Source: Pseudomonadota bacterium (GTDB lineage Bacteria > Pseudomonadota > Alphaproteobacteria > Ferrovibrionales > Ferrovibrionaceae). Taken from it: DNA of 64,000 nucleotides. The position numbers and the translations under genes were made by a program. Numbering within the stretch: the first letter of the stretch is position 1; each line of letters begins with the position of its first letter. Positions 43,708 through 53,117 of the stretch are shown here, in pieces. The stretch lies in the NCBI GenBank assembly GCA_023434425.1, contig JAEYSS010000220.1, positions 1 through 64,000 on the forward strand, written 5' to 3'. Under the pieces are notes generated by a model. The model made no database searches and was not told the origin of the DNA. It saw nothing but the letters and a program-made list of their open reading frames with translations.

Positions 43708-44757
43708 ATGCCACATATCTATCCGCTCGCCAGCCGCATCCTTCCGCAACTGTTGAAGGATGACCCCATGATCGTGGTTGACGCCGGCGCAAGCGGTGCT
43801 GGCGAATACACGCGCTGGAACAGCCTTTTTCCGGACGTGCGCGTTCATGCCTTCGAACCCGACGAAGACGAGACCCGGCGGATGGCTGCAAATGCCCAGC
43901 ACCATGCCGATCACGTCGAATACAGCACCACCTGCCTGGGCCGAGACGAGAAGAATCGGCCGCTCTATGTCCTGAAGGAACGCTTCAACGCGTCCTTTTA
44001 CGAGATCGACATGGAGCACTATCACCGCAAGAAGGCCTATCGCGACGGCAAGCCGATCCGCCAGACAGAGACTTTCGCGCTCGACCATATCTCTCATGTC
44101 GACAGCGTCAGCCTCGACACCTACTTCAAGGATAAAAGCAAATATCCAGACTATATAAAACTAGATATCGAAGGTGCGGAACTGGAACTGATGCAGGCCA
44201 GCCCACTCAGCGTCGCATCCGCGGTGGCGATCAGCGTCGACGTCATTTTCCATGCCGATTGGATCGGGGCGCCGGTCTTTGCGGATATTGATGCCTATAT
44301 GCGCCAGAACGGCTTCGCCCTGTATGACTTCCGCAGCATGAAGCGGAACTTCCAGTTCGACAGTCCGACTGAATTCTATGACGAGTTTGGCCGGCGCGAG
44401 GGTCAGGCCGCCTGCGGTGATGCCATCTATATTCGCGACTTTCAGACGGCCAAGCAACCGCGCCCGCCCTTCAAGACCCTGCTGAAGACGGCCGTAGCAG
44501 CGGAAGTGAACCGCAGCACCGATTATGCCTTCGAATTGGTCAAGATCGCCATGGACAATGCCCCTGATGCAGAGACGCGCCGCGCACTGGAGCGGATCAT
44601 CACCGAAGCGACGGCCGACCACTTCACGCGCCAAGCCGAGTTCGCCGGCCACCGTCGCCTGAAGAATCTCGAAAAGATCGTCACGGCCGTCCTGCCGGCG
44701 TCGGCGATCACCCCGCTGAAGCCGGTGGCACGCGCGATCCGCCGTATGTTCTCGTGA
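43708..44757 (+). CDS. FkbM-family methyltransferase (copy 2)
   Basis: The 349-residue protein starts at ATG 43708, after the largest gap (73 nt) in the cluster. MIVVDAGASGAGEYTRW near residue 21, VHAFEPDEDET, and YIKLDIEGAELELM near 151 place it in the FkbM family. It shares only the core with the copy at 40250. The C-terminal ~90 residues are helical and charged. It probably methylates a different hydroxyl. The target is unknown. Confidence 0.85.
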   Translation: MPHIYPLASRILPQLLKDDPMIVVDAGASGAGEYTRWNSLFPDVRVHAFEPDEDETRRMAANAQHHADHVEYSTTCLGRDEKNRPLYVLKERFNASFYEIDMEHYHRKKAYRDGKPIRQTETFALDHISHVDSVSLDTYFKDKSKYPDYIKLDIEGAELELMQASPLSVASAVAISVDVIFHADWIGAPVFADIDAYMRQNGFALYDFRSMKRNFQFDSPTEFYDEFGRREGQAACGDAIYIRDFQTAKQPRPPFKTLLKTAVAAEVNRSTDYAFELVKIAMDNAPDAETRRALERIITEATADHFTRQAEFAGHRRLKNLEKIVTAVLPASAITPLKPVARAIRRMFS

Positions 44758-44781
44758 CCGCCTCACCCCGGCAGACCGGCC

Positions 44782-45810
44782 ATGTCCGTTCCCTCTGAAA
44801 ACATCACCGATATCGGCGAGAAGCTGAGCGAAAACGAGCTTTGCCCCGCAGACATGCTGCGCAAGCAGGAGGAAGCTTTCGCCCGCGACATCGTCCGGAT
44901 GCACAAGCGCGCCGCCGAATTCGTCGACGTGAACTGCCCGGCCTGCCGCGGCACGACACGCAAACTAGCCTTCGATAAACACGGCTTCGCCTTCCAGCGC
45001 TGCGATTCCTGCCGCACCATCTATATGTCGCCGCGTCCCTCCGAGACCGTGATGGCCGACTACTATGCCAATTCTGAGAACTACGCCTTCTGGGCCAAGC
45101 ATATCTTCCCCGCTTCGGAAGCGTCGCGCCGTGAAAAAATCCATAAACCATGGCTTGAACGCGTCGTCGGCTATTGCGACCGGTTCGGCGTCCGGCGCGG
45201 CACTTTGATCGAAGTCGGACCCGGTTTCGGTACCTTTTCTTCCGTCGCCACACAGTCCGGCGCCTTCGAACGCGTGATCGCCGTCGAGCCAACGCCGGAC
45301 CTAGCTGCGGCCTGCCGCGAGCGCGGCGTCGAAGTTATCGCCAAGCGTATCGAAGAGGCCGAGGGCGAACTGCCGCCGGCCGATGTCGTAGTTGCCTTCG
45401 AGGTGATCGAGCATCTCTTCGAACCGGAGCGCTTTGTCGCCGGCATACATCCGCATATCGCGCAGGGCGGTCTGCTGATCCTGTCTTGCCCGAATGGTGT
45501 GGGTTTCGACATCGCCATGCTGGGCGCCGATGCGCTGGCGGTGGATGCCGAGCACGTCAACCTCTTCAATCCGGACTCGCTTCGTATCCTGCTGGAGAAG
45601 AACGGCTTCGAAGTATTGCACTCCCATACGCCCGGTCGCCTAGATGCGGAATTCGTCCGCGAAGCGGCCCTGAAGGGCGTCGTGACGCTCGACCCGTTCA
45701 TGCAACGCGTCCTGATCGATGAATGGGACAGGCTGGGCTGGCCGTTCCAGCAGTTCCTGGCCGCCCAGAATCTGTCCTCGCATATGTGGCTGGTGGCGCG
45801 CCGCGCGTAG
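44782..45810 (+). CDS. SAM-dependent methyltransferase with N-terminal zinc-ribbon-like pair
   Basis: The 342-residue protein has CPAC near residue 51 and CDSC near 74, then TLIEVGPGFGTFSSVA near 141, VVVAFEVIEHLFEPERF near 200 and GLLILSCPNGVGFD near 226. AEHVNLFNPDSLRILLEKNGF is a family-23 signature. It is similar in layout to the methyltransferase at 1915. It heads three adjacent methyltransferase genes. The substrate is unknown. Confidence 0.83.
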   Translation: MSVPSENITDIGEKLSENELCPADMLRKQEEAFARDIVRMHKRAAEFVDVNCPACRGTTRKLAFDKHGFAFQRCDSCRTIYMSPRPSETVMADYYANSENYAFWAKHIFPASEASRREKIHKPWLERVVGYCDRFGVRRGTLIEVGPGFGTFSSVATQSGAFERVIAVEPTPDLAAACRERGVEVIAKRIEEAEGELPPADVVVAFEVIEHLFEPERFVAGIHPHIAQGGLLILSCPNGVGFDIAMLGADALAVDAEHVNLFNPDSLRILLEKNGFEVLHSHTPGRLDAEFVREAALKGVVTLDPFMQRVLIDEWDRLGWPFQQFLAAQNLSSHMWLVARRA

Positions 45811-45848
45811 CGCGCCGGGGTCGGTCCGACTGGAACGAGGGGAATGCC

Positions 45849-46772
45849 GTGAAAGACAGCACAAGAGACACTGCGCAGGACTCGGTGAAGCGCTGCTACT
45901 CCACTTGGGGCGAGCGCTATTACGACGAATATTACCACTCTGAAACCGCCTATCCGCCGGTCCATACCGGCATCATGCGCGACATGATCCAGGCGGCTGG
46001 ACCGCGTACCGTGCTGGACGCCGGCTGCGGCCCGGCCTCGATGCTGCGCGACCTGGTCGATCTGCCGGCAGAATTCTACGGCTTCGACCTCACACCGGAG
46101 ATGGTCCAGGTCGCCCATGAGGTCCTGGGCAAAAGCGGCCTGCCGGCGGACCGCGTCTGGCAGGGCAGTGTGCTCGATCCGTTAGCCTATCGTCATGCCG
46201 GCAGCGACCGTTCGACGTTCGATTTCGCGCTCTGCTTCGGCGTCCTGCCGCATATTCCGGCTGGTGATGACGCCACCGTGCTGCACAACCTGACGGCCGC
46301 CATCAATCCAGGTGGCCGCATCGCCATTGAGGCACGCAACCAGCTGTTTGCGCTGTTCACCTTGAATCGCTACAGCCGTGACTTCTTCCGTCAGACCCTG
46401 ATTGACGAGGCCGGATTGCGGGCGAAGGCCAGTGGCGACGAAACTGCCGCCCTCAATGCAGCCTTCGAGGAGATCAACCGGCACTTCCGCGCGGACCTGC
46501 CGCCAATCCGCAAGGGCTATGAGGACGAGCCCGGATATGACGAGGTCCTGTCGCGCACGCACAACCCGTTCGAACTGGCGGCCCAGGCCCGCGCCGCCGG
46601 GCTGGTCGATGTGGAGGTCCTCTTCTATCACTTCCACGCTCTACCGCCGATGGTTGAAGCCGAGATGAAGCCGTTCTTCCGCCGCGCCAGTCTCGACATG
46701 GAAAACCCGCGCGACTGGCGTGGCTATTTCATGGCCTCTGCCTTCATCCTCACCGGCACGAAACCCGCTTGA
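45849..46772 (+). CDS. SAM-dependent methyltransferase (same subfamily as 33526)
   Basis: The 307-residue protein starts at GTG 45849, behind GAGGGG (45837-45842); an upstream ATG at 45723 would overlap the previous gene by 88 nt and is rejected. The SAM motif is TVLDAGCGPASMLRDL near residue 56, with FALCFGVLPHIPAGDD near 127. The segment QLFALFTLNRYSRDFF parallels that of the protein at 33526. Its stop overlaps the next gene (TTGA). The substrate is unknown. Confidence 0.82.
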   Translation: MKDSTRDTAQDSVKRCYSTWGERYYDEYYHSETAYPPVHTGIMRDMIQAAGPRTVLDAGCGPASMLRDLVDLPAEFYGFDLTPEMVQVAHEVLGKSGLPADRVWQGSVLDPLAYRHAGSDRSTFDFALCFGVLPHIPAGDDATVLHNLTAAINPGGRIAIEARNQLFALFTLNRYSRDFFRQTLIDEAGLRAKASGDETAALNAAFEEINRHFRADLPPIRKGYEDEPGYDEVLSRTHNPFELAAQARAAGLVDVEVLFYHFHALPPMVEAEMKPFFRRASLDMENPRDWRGYFMASAFILTGTKPA

Positions 46773-47467
46773 TCACATCGCCCGACATTGCCGCGTCCGG
46801 CGGCTGGGAAGCGCATAACATCTGGCAACACAGCCGTACCGTGCGCGAGCTGTACATCGCGCGGGCTCGCGACGAGGCCGAAGAGATGACCTGCGCCGCC
46901 CAGGCCGCCGAACTTTTGCAGGGCCTGGCGCGTGACGGCGAGAGTCTTCTCGATATTGGCTGTGGCTCCGGCTACTTCCTGCATTCGCTACGCCGGCGCA
47001 ATATACCACTAGCCTATCATGGCATTGATGCCACCCGCGACTTCATCGAGATCGGCCAGCGCGAACTGGCCCGTTTCGGCTTGCCCGCCACCAACCTGCA
47101 GCCCCTGCGCATCGAGGATCTGCAAGGCATAGCCGACCATGTCCTGTGCATGAACGTGTTGTCGAATATCGACAACTACCACAAACCGTTGGAACGCATC
47201 CTGAAATCCGCCAGCAGGAGCGTCATCCTGCGTGAGTCAATCGCTGAGGCATCCAGCTACGCCTTCGTGCGCGATGAATATTTGGATGCCGGCGTCGCGC
47301 TGAACGTGCATGTAAACACCTATGCTCGCGACGAGATCGCCCGGTTCATCGAAAGCTACGGCTTCCGGGTCTCCTTCATTCTTGATCGCAGGACGAAAGG
47401 CAAGCCGGAGTTGGTGATCGGGCACCCCCACCACTGGACCTTCGTGCAGGCCCAGCGCATCTCCTAA
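46769..47467 (+). CDS. SAM-dependent methyltransferase
   Basis: The 232-residue protein starts at TTG 46769, overlapping the previous stop (TTGA). SLLDIGCGSGYFLHSL near residue 60, YHGIDATRDFIEIG near 83 and HVLCMNVLSNIDNYH near 124 define the methyltransferase fold. No extra domain is seen. It directly precedes the second AsnB-like gene. The substrate is unknown. Confidence 0.8.
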   Translation: MITSPDIAASGGWEAHNIWQHSRTVRELYIARARDEAEEMTCAAQAAELLQGLARDGESLLDIGCGSGYFLHSLRRRNIPLAYHGIDATRDFIEIGQRELARFGLPATNLQPLRIEDLQGIADHVLCMNVLSNIDNYHKPLERILKSASRSVILRESIAEASSYAFVRDEYLDAGVALNVHVNTYARDEIARFIESYGFRVSFILDRRTKGKPELVIGHPHHWTFVQAQRIS

Positions 47468-47484
47468 CCGAAGGTTTCTCACCA

Positions 47485-49323
47485 ATGTCCCGCATTACCG
47501 GCTGTATCTCCCCCGCGTCGATCGAAGATCGAGAGCGCGTCGCCCGCATGCTGGCTGCCATGCCGACGCCGACGGAGTCGCGCCAGTTGACCCAAGCCGG
47601 AACGGCCGCATTGGGTTGGACCGGCCGTGCGGGCGGGCGCGGCGGCGCTTGGAACATCGACGGCCTTGCCATTGCCATCGACGGCGCCGTCGCCAATACT
47701 GATGAGCTCGATGTTCCCGGCGCACATGACGGCGCACGCATCGCCGCGCTGTACCGCCGCGGCGGCATCGACGCCGTCGCCGCCAGACTGGCTGGCGACT
47801 ACGCCATCGCCCTTTATGACTCCGCAGCCCATACCCTGTGGCTGCTGCGCGACCGCCTCGGCGTCAAACCGCTGTACTATGCAGCTGGCAATTCCGGCCT
47901 CGTCTTCGCCTCCCAACCGTCGGGACTGTTCGCGGCGGGCGTATCCCGCCGGCCCAACCCCGCCTTCCTCGCCCGCTTCTGCGGCCTGCATTACCGGCTG
48001 ATCGACAACGATGCCGCCACCTCGCCCTATCTCGGCATCGCGCAACTTCCTGCTGGCCACCTGCTCAAGGCTGTCGGCGGCACGCCCCCCAGCGTCCATT
48101 GCTACTGGACCCTGCAGGAAGCCGAGGAATGGCGGGGGGATGAAGCGACGCTCGCCGAGCAGTATCGGGAAATGCTGTTCCGCGCTGTCGGCCGGCGGCT
48201 TTCCATCGCCGACCGCCCCGCCTTCACCCTGTCGGGCGGACTCGATTCCTCGTCCGTGCTGTGCTCGGCCGCGCATCTGCAGGGCAAACGTCAGTTCGCG
48301 ACCTCCAGCGTCTATGTCGACGCCACCTATGACGAGCGGGACGAGATCAAGGATGTCGTCGACGAAAAGGTCTCGGAATGGATGCCGATCGAGATTCCCA
48401 ATCGCATCGACCTTATCGACATCGTCCGCAAGATGGTCCGCATTCACGACGAGCCAGTGGCAACCGCCACCTGGCTGTCGCACCAGATCCTGACGCAGGC
48501 GATCGCCGATCGCGGCTTCACGTCGCTCTTCGGCGGCTTGGGTGGCGACGAACTGAACGCGGGCGAATACGAATATTTCCCCATGCTGTTCGCCGATCTG
48601 CTGCAGGCCGGCCAGGCTGAGCGCTACGACCACGAGGTGCAGGCCTGGGCGCATCATCATGACCACCCGATCTTCCGGAAGACGCCGGAGACCGCGAAAG
48701 CAATGATGGCACGCATGACCGACCCGTCAGTGCCGGGAAAATGCCGCACTGACGAGACGCGCATGTTGCGCTACGCCACCACCATCCGGCAGGACTATTT
48801 CGATTTTAGCGGCTTCACCCCCGTGATGGACGCGCCCTATCGCAGCTACCTGAAGAATCGCACCTTCCAGGACATCGTCCGCGAAACCCTGCCCTGCTGC
48901 CTGCGCGCCGAGGACCGACAGTCCACTGCCGCCGGCCTTGATCATTACGACCCCTTCCTTGATCACGACCTGGTCGAATTCATGTTCCGCGTGCCGGGAC
49001 ACATGAAAATCCGCGACGGCGTCACCAAGCGCCTCTTGCGCGTCGCCATGAAGGGTGTGCTACCCGAAGCAACCCGCACGCGGATAAAAAAGACCGGCTG
49101 GAATGCTCCCGCGCATCAATGGTTCCAAGACAAAGCCCTGTCCGGATTGCGCGACATGATCCACTCGACCAAGATTCGCAATGTCGGCTTCCTGAACGAA
49201 ACGGAAGCCGACCGCATTATCGACGAACACATGGCGATTGTCCGAGATGGCGTTGTTAAAGAAAACCATATGATGTTCCTGTGGCAATTGCTGAATACCG
49301 TCACATGGCTCGAAACCATCTGA
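47485..49323 (+). CDS. Asparagine synthase-like protein lacking the glutaminase cysteine (copy 2)
   Basis: The 612-residue protein has the AsnB layout but starts MSRITGC, with Ser in place of the catalytic Cys2. The usual NGEIYN motif is replaced by DGAVANTDEL, so the glutaminase half looks inactive. The ATP pyrophosphatase half is intact: SGGLDSSS near residue 250 and FGGLGGDELNAGEYEY near 355. Such proteins can use free ammonia, or form an amide or lactam-type bond with another amine, as beta-lactam synthetase does. It sits just before the second NeuB-like synthase. It is probably an adenylating ligase acting on the glycan; the substrate is unknown. Confidence 0.82.
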   Translation: MSRITGCISPASIEDRERVARMLAAMPTPTESRQLTQAGTAALGWTGRAGGRGGAWNIDGLAIAIDGAVANTDELDVPGAHDGARIAALYRRGGIDAVAARLAGDYAIALYDSAAHTLWLLRDRLGVKPLYYAAGNSGLVFASQPSGLFAAGVSRRPNPAFLARFCGLHYRLIDNDAATSPYLGIAQLPAGHLLKAVGGTPPSVHCYWTLQEAEEWRGDEATLAEQYREMLFRAVGRRLSIADRPAFTLSGGLDSSSVLCSAAHLQGKRQFATSSVYVDATYDERDEIKDVVDEKVSEWMPIEIPNRIDLIDIVRKMVRIHDEPVATATWLSHQILTQAIADRGFTSLFGGLGGDELNAGEYEYFPMLFADLLQAGQAERYDHEVQAWAHHHDHPIFRKTPETAKAMMARMTDPSVPGKCRTDETRMLRYATTIRQDYFDFSGFTPVMDAPYRSYLKNRTFQDIVRETLPCCLRAEDRQSTAAGLDHYDPFLDHDLVEFMFRVPGHMKIRDGVTKRLLRVAMKGVLPEATRTRIKKTGWNAPAHQWFQDKALSGLRDMIHSTKIRNVGFLNETEADRIIDEHMAIVRDGVVKENHMMFLWQLLNTVTWLETI

Positions 49324-49347
49324 TATCACAAACGGGAGCTCGCCTTC

Positions 49348-50334
49348 ATGCCAATGATCATCGCTGAAATCGGCTCAGTACATGACGGCAGCTTCGGAAA
49401 TGCCGTCAAGCTGATCCAGGCCGCCGCAGCCTGTGGCACCGATGTCGTCAAATTCCAGACCCATATCGCCGCTGCCGAGACGACGCGCAACGCACCAATG
49501 CCGCCCTATTTCAAGGGTGAGCCGCGGTTCGAATATTTCGAACGTACCGGGTTCAGCGAGGAGCAGTGGCGTGGCCTGCAGCAGGCCTGCCGCGATTCCG
49601 GCGTCCGTTTCCTGTCCTCGCCCTTCTCCATAGAGGCCGTCGACCTTCTGGAGCACATCGATGCCGATCTTTACAAGGTCCCATCGGGTGAAACGACCAA
49701 CACCCCGCTGCTGGAGCGCCTGGCCCAGACCGGCAAACCGGTCCTGCTGTCCACCGGCATGAGCGATTGGGCGGAGATCGACCGCGCCGTCGCCATCCTC
49801 AAGCAAGGTGGCCCACTCTGCGTCATGCAATGCACCTCCGCCTACCCCTGCCCCCCAGAGCGTGTCGGCCTCAACGTACTGGCGGAGATGCGCGACCGCT
49901 ATGGCGTGGAGATCGGCTACTCCGACCACACGCTTGGGCTTGGTGCCGCCGCCGCCGCCGCCGCATTGGGCGCCACCACCGTGGAAAAGCACTTCACCTT
50001 CTCCAAGCTGATGTATGGCAGCGATGCCGCCCATTCGATGGAGCCGGCGGAGTTCAGCCAGTTCTGCGCCACGCTGCGGGAAATCTGGGCCATGCGCGAC
50101 CATCCGGTCGACAAGAATGACCTTGCGCCCTACCGCGAGATGAAGCGCATCTTCGAAAAGAGCGTGGTGGCCGCCCGCGACATTCCCGCCGGCACAGCGC
50201 TGACCCTGGACATGCTGGCCTTCAAGAAGCCCGGCGACGGCATTCCGGCCGCGCAGTATCGGGACATCCTGGGCCGCACCGCCCGGCAGGCAATCTCCGC
50301 TGACATGCCGCTACGCCCCGAACTGCTGGGTTGA
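49348..50334 (+). CDS. neuB: NeuB-family nonulosonic acid synthase (copy 2)
   Basis: The 328-residue protein has the NeuB motifs in order: AEIGSVHDGSFG near residue 6, VKFQTHI, SSPFSIEAVDLL, YKVPSGET, STGMSD, IGYSDHTLGLG near 188 and EKHFTFSK near 213. A SAF domain follows (VVAARDIPAGTALTLDML). NeuC- and NeuA-like genes lie just downstream, so this copy probably serves a second nonulosonic-acid pathway. It differs clearly from the copy at 25178 (AEIGSVHDG against AEIGNNHEG), so the two are not recent duplicates. Confidence 0.9.
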   Translation: MPMIIAEIGSVHDGSFGNAVKLIQAAAACGTDVVKFQTHIAAAETTRNAPMPPYFKGEPRFEYFERTGFSEEQWRGLQQACRDSGVRFLSSPFSIEAVDLLEHIDADLYKVPSGETTNTPLLERLAQTGKPVLLSTGMSDWAEIDRAVAILKQGGPLCVMQCTSAYPCPPERVGLNVLAEMRDRYGVEIGYSDHTLGLGAAAAAAALGATTVEKHFTFSKLMYGSDAAHSMEPAEFSQFCATLREIWAMRDHPVDKNDLAPYREMKRIFEKSVVAARDIPAGTALTLDMLAFKKPGDGIPAAQYRDILGRTARQAISADMPLRPELLG

Positions 50335-50365
50335 ACAGCGGCACACCCAGGAAGGAGATCGGCGG

Positions 50366-51253
50366 ATGGATCACAAGACTTGTGCTTTATGCTTGGGCAC
50401 GTTGAACCGTGTCGCCCTGACGCATGGCCGTCCCGACCGGTTCGAAGTGGCGCTGGGCATTCCAGCCGAAGGATACAGCCGCAGCTGGCAGATATGCGAC
50501 ACCTGCGGTTCGGCCACGAACCAGCATAAGCATGTCACTTCCGAGCGCCTGGCCGCGATGGGCACTGCCTATTATGAGGTCGACTTTGCTGGCGGCCCGT
50601 TGCGGCCGAAATTCGATCGCGTCATGGCAATGCCGGCCAGCCAGTCCGACAATGCCGGCCGGGTCACGCGCGTGCTCAATGCCGTCGGGCGTTTTGGCCC
50701 CGCGCCGGGCGGCCCCATCCGCCTGATCGACATCGGAGCAGGGCTCGGCGTGTTCGGTGCCCGCTTTCTGGCCGAGGCCCGGGCGCGGGGCCGTGATGCG
50801 GCCTGCACCCTCTATGAGCCCGACCCCAAAGCGGCCGAGCACCTGCGTAGTCTGGACGGGCTTGATATCGTGGAAGGCCTGTTCTCCGCGACCACAGCAA
50901 AGGTCGGCGCCGCGCAGGTCATCACCATGAACAAGGTCTTGGAGCACATCCGCGCGCCGCTTGGCGTTCTGCAGGATATTGCTGCCTGCCTGCATCCGTC
51001 CGAAGGCTTTACCTATATCGAGGTCCCGGATGTCGCGACGATTGATACCCGGCCGCCGGAAGACAACATCCTAGGCGCCCTGCATCACCATCTCTATTCA
51101 CCTGCCGGACTGGGCCTGCTGCTGCGGCGCGCCGGTTTGGAACCTCTTCTAATCGACAGGATTGTGGAGCCCAGCGGCAAGCTGAGCGTCTATGCTTTCG
51201 CTGGCCATTCGGCTCTGCTGAAGCGCTTGGCCGCCAGAATCAGGCCGGCCTAA
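50366..51253 (+). CDS. SAM-dependent methyltransferase (paralogue of 29567)
   Basis: The 295-residue protein starts at ATG 50366 behind AGGAGA. N-terminal pairs CALC (residues 6-9) and CDTC (near 46) suggest a zinc site. The SAM motif is LIDIGAGLGVFGARF near residue 118, with MNKVLEHIRAPLGVL near 190 and FTYIEVPDV. HHHLYSPAGLGLLLRRAGL and VEPSGKLSVYAF align with the protein at 29567. It lies between NeuB and NeuC, so its substrate may be the sugar they make. Confidence 0.83.
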   Translation: MDHKTCALCLGTLNRVALTHGRPDRFEVALGIPAEGYSRSWQICDTCGSATNQHKHVTSERLAAMGTAYYEVDFAGGPLRPKFDRVMAMPASQSDNAGRVTRVLNAVGRFGPAPGGPIRLIDIGAGLGVFGARFLAEARARGRDAACTLYEPDPKAAEHLRSLDGLDIVEGLFSATTAKVGAAQVITMNKVLEHIRAPLGVLQDIAACLHPSEGFTYIEVPDVATIDTRPPEDNILGALHHHLYSPAGLGLLLRRAGLEPLLIDRIVEPSGKLSVYAFAGHSALLKRLAARIRPA

Positions 51254-51270
51254 CCTACCCGGAGTATGAA

Positions 51271-52431
51271 ATGAAACGAGTCTGTGTCGTCGTTGGCTCA
51301 CGCGCCAATTACAGTTCCATCAAATCGGCTATGCGCGCCATCCATACGCATACCGATCTGGAACTGCAGGTCGTCTGCATGGCATCCGCCATCCTCGACC
51401 GATACGGCAACGTCGCCGCCCTGATCGAACGCGACGGCTTCCAAATCAGCGCACAACTCCATATTCTGCTGGAAGGCGAGACTCCCGCCACCATGGCGAA
51501 ATCGACCGGCATCGGCCTTATCGAACTGCCGTCTGTTTTCGACCGACTGCGACCGGACTATGTGATTACCGTCGGGGATCGTTTCGAGACCATGGCAACC
51601 ACTCTGGCTGCCGCCTACATGAACATCCCGATCGCCCATACCATGGGTGGAGAAGTCACCGGGACGATCGATGAAAGCATCCGCCACGCGGTCACCAAAT
51701 TCGCACATATCCACTTCCCTGCAAGCCAGGATGCAGCTGACCGGATCGCCAAGCTAGGCGAACGTACCGACATGATTTTCCGAGTCGGCTGCCCGCGCAT
51801 CGACTTGGTGGCTGAAGTCCTGGCGACGGATGACGGCATGCCGGCATTGGACGATGCCCTGTTCATGACCGGCGTCGGCGCGCCGCTCGACCTCAACAAA
51901 CCCTTCGCCATCGTCTCCCAACATCCGGTGACGACGGAATATGGCGAAGGGGAGCGGCAGATCACGACGACTCTAGAAGCAGTCAAGCGCAACGACCTGC
52001 AGGCCATTGTGCTCTGGCCCAATGCCGACGCCGGTTCGGAAGACATTGCCCGCGGTATGCGGAAATGGCGCGAGAAAGGCATGGCGGACGGCATGCATTT
52101 CTTCAAAAACCTGCCGATCGATACCTATGTCAAACTGATGGCGCGCGCGGCCTGCCTCGTCGGAAATTCGTCCAGCGGAATCCGCGAGGGCGCCTATATC
52201 GGAACGCCCGTGGTCAATATCGGCAGCCGCCAGGACTCGCGCGAACGGGCATCGAATGTGATGGATGTCGATCACAATCCCGGCGCCATCGCCGATGCGA
52301 TTGCTGATCAGCGCAATCATGGCCGCTATGCGATGCAAGACACATATGGCGACGGCAAGGCGGGCCTGCGTATTGCCGATATTTTGGCCGGATTGGGTCC
52401 GGTCACCATCCAGAAGACCATCACCTACTGA
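51271..52431 (+). CDS. neuC: Hydrolysing UDP-N-acetylglucosamine 2-epimerase (NeuC/LegG-like)
   Basis: The 386-residue enzyme would epimerise and hydrolyse a UDP-GlcNAc-type sugar to free ManNAc or its 2,4-diacetamido analogue. GSRANYSSIKSAMRAI near residue 8 is the NeuC-type start. VGDRFETMATTLAAAYMNIPIAHTMGGEVTG is split by function: GDRFE binds the nucleotide and HTMGGEVTG is the family loop. GNSSSGIREG near 298 is the C-terminal nucleotide site. It follows the NeuB and methyltransferase genes and precedes NeuA. NeuC against LegG specificity cannot be told by eye. Confidence 0.9.
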   Translation: MKRVCVVVGSRANYSSIKSAMRAIHTHTDLELQVVCMASAILDRYGNVAALIERDGFQISAQLHILLEGETPATMAKSTGIGLIELPSVFDRLRPDYVITVGDRFETMATTLAAAYMNIPIAHTMGGEVTGTIDESIRHAVTKFAHIHFPASQDAADRIAKLGERTDMIFRVGCPRIDLVAEVLATDDGMPALDDALFMTGVGAPLDLNKPFAIVSQHPVTTEYGEGERQITTTLEAVKRNDLQAIVLWPNADAGSEDIARGMRKWREKGMADGMHFFKNLPIDTYVKLMARAACLVGNSSSGIREGAYIGTPVVNIGSRQDSRERASNVMDVDHNPGAIADAIADQRNHGRYAMQDTYGDGKAGLRIADILAGLGPVTIQKTITY

Positions 52432-52433
52432 AC

Positions 52434-53117
52434 ATGCAGCTTCTCGCCATCATTCCAGCACGCGGCGGCTCCAAGGGGATTCCGCGAAAGAACCTGTATC
52501 CACTGGCTGGGAAACCGCTGATCGCCTGGACGATCCACGCGGCCCTTGCCGCGACAAGCCTCGACCGCATCGTAGTCTCGACGGATAGCGAGGAGATCGC
52601 TGCCGTCGCGCGCGGCCTCGGCGTCGAAGCCATGATGCGGCCAGCCGGACTTGCACAGGACAAGACCCCTACCTTGCCGGTGCTGCAACATGTTGTCGCC
52701 ACATTGGCGGAATCAGGCTACCGACCCGACGCAGTCATGACCCTGCAGCCAACATCGCCGCTGCGCACGGCCGACAATATCGATGAAGCCGCGGCGCTGT
52801 TTTTCCGCGCACCCGAAGCTGACAGTCTGGTCAGCACCGTGACGGTACCGCATATATTCCACCCGCTTTCGGTGATGCGGCGCGACGAGGATGGATATCT
52901 GAAACCGTTCCTCGACGGCGACATGCCCTTGCGGCGGCAGGACAAGCAGGACATCTTCGCCCGCAACGGTGCCGCCATATACATCACCCGCACCGACCGA
53001 TTGGCGCAGTATGTTTTCGGTGGTCGGCTGATCGGCTACAGCATGCCCGCCGAAACCTCCGTTGACATCGACGCCATGGAAGACGTGGCGATCGCGGAAG
53101 CAATGCTTTCAAAGTAA
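52434..53117 (+). CDS. neuA: CMP-nonulosonic acid synthetase (NeuA/acylneuraminate cytidylyltransferase family)
   Basis: The 227-residue protein starts LLAIIPARGGSKGIPRKNL, the CTP-binding loop of NeuA. VVSTDSEEIAAVA near residue 46 and TLQPTSPLRT near 103 are conserved family motifs. It would activate the product of the adjacent NeuB-like synthase with CTP. It is distinct from the SpsF-like enzyme at 20511, so the cluster has two activating enzymes. Its stop overlaps the next start (TAATG). Confidence 0.9.
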   Translation: MQLLAIIPARGGSKGIPRKNLYPLAGKPLIAWTIHAALAATSLDRIVVSTDSEEIAAVARGLGVEAMMRPAGLAQDKTPTLPVLQHVVATLAESGYRPDAVMTLQPTSPLRTADNIDEAAALFFRAPEADSLVSTVTVPHIFHPLSVMRRDEDGYLKPFLDGDMPLRRQDKQDIFARNGAAIYITRTDRLAQYVFGGRLIGYSMPAETSVDIDAMEDVAIAEAMLSK

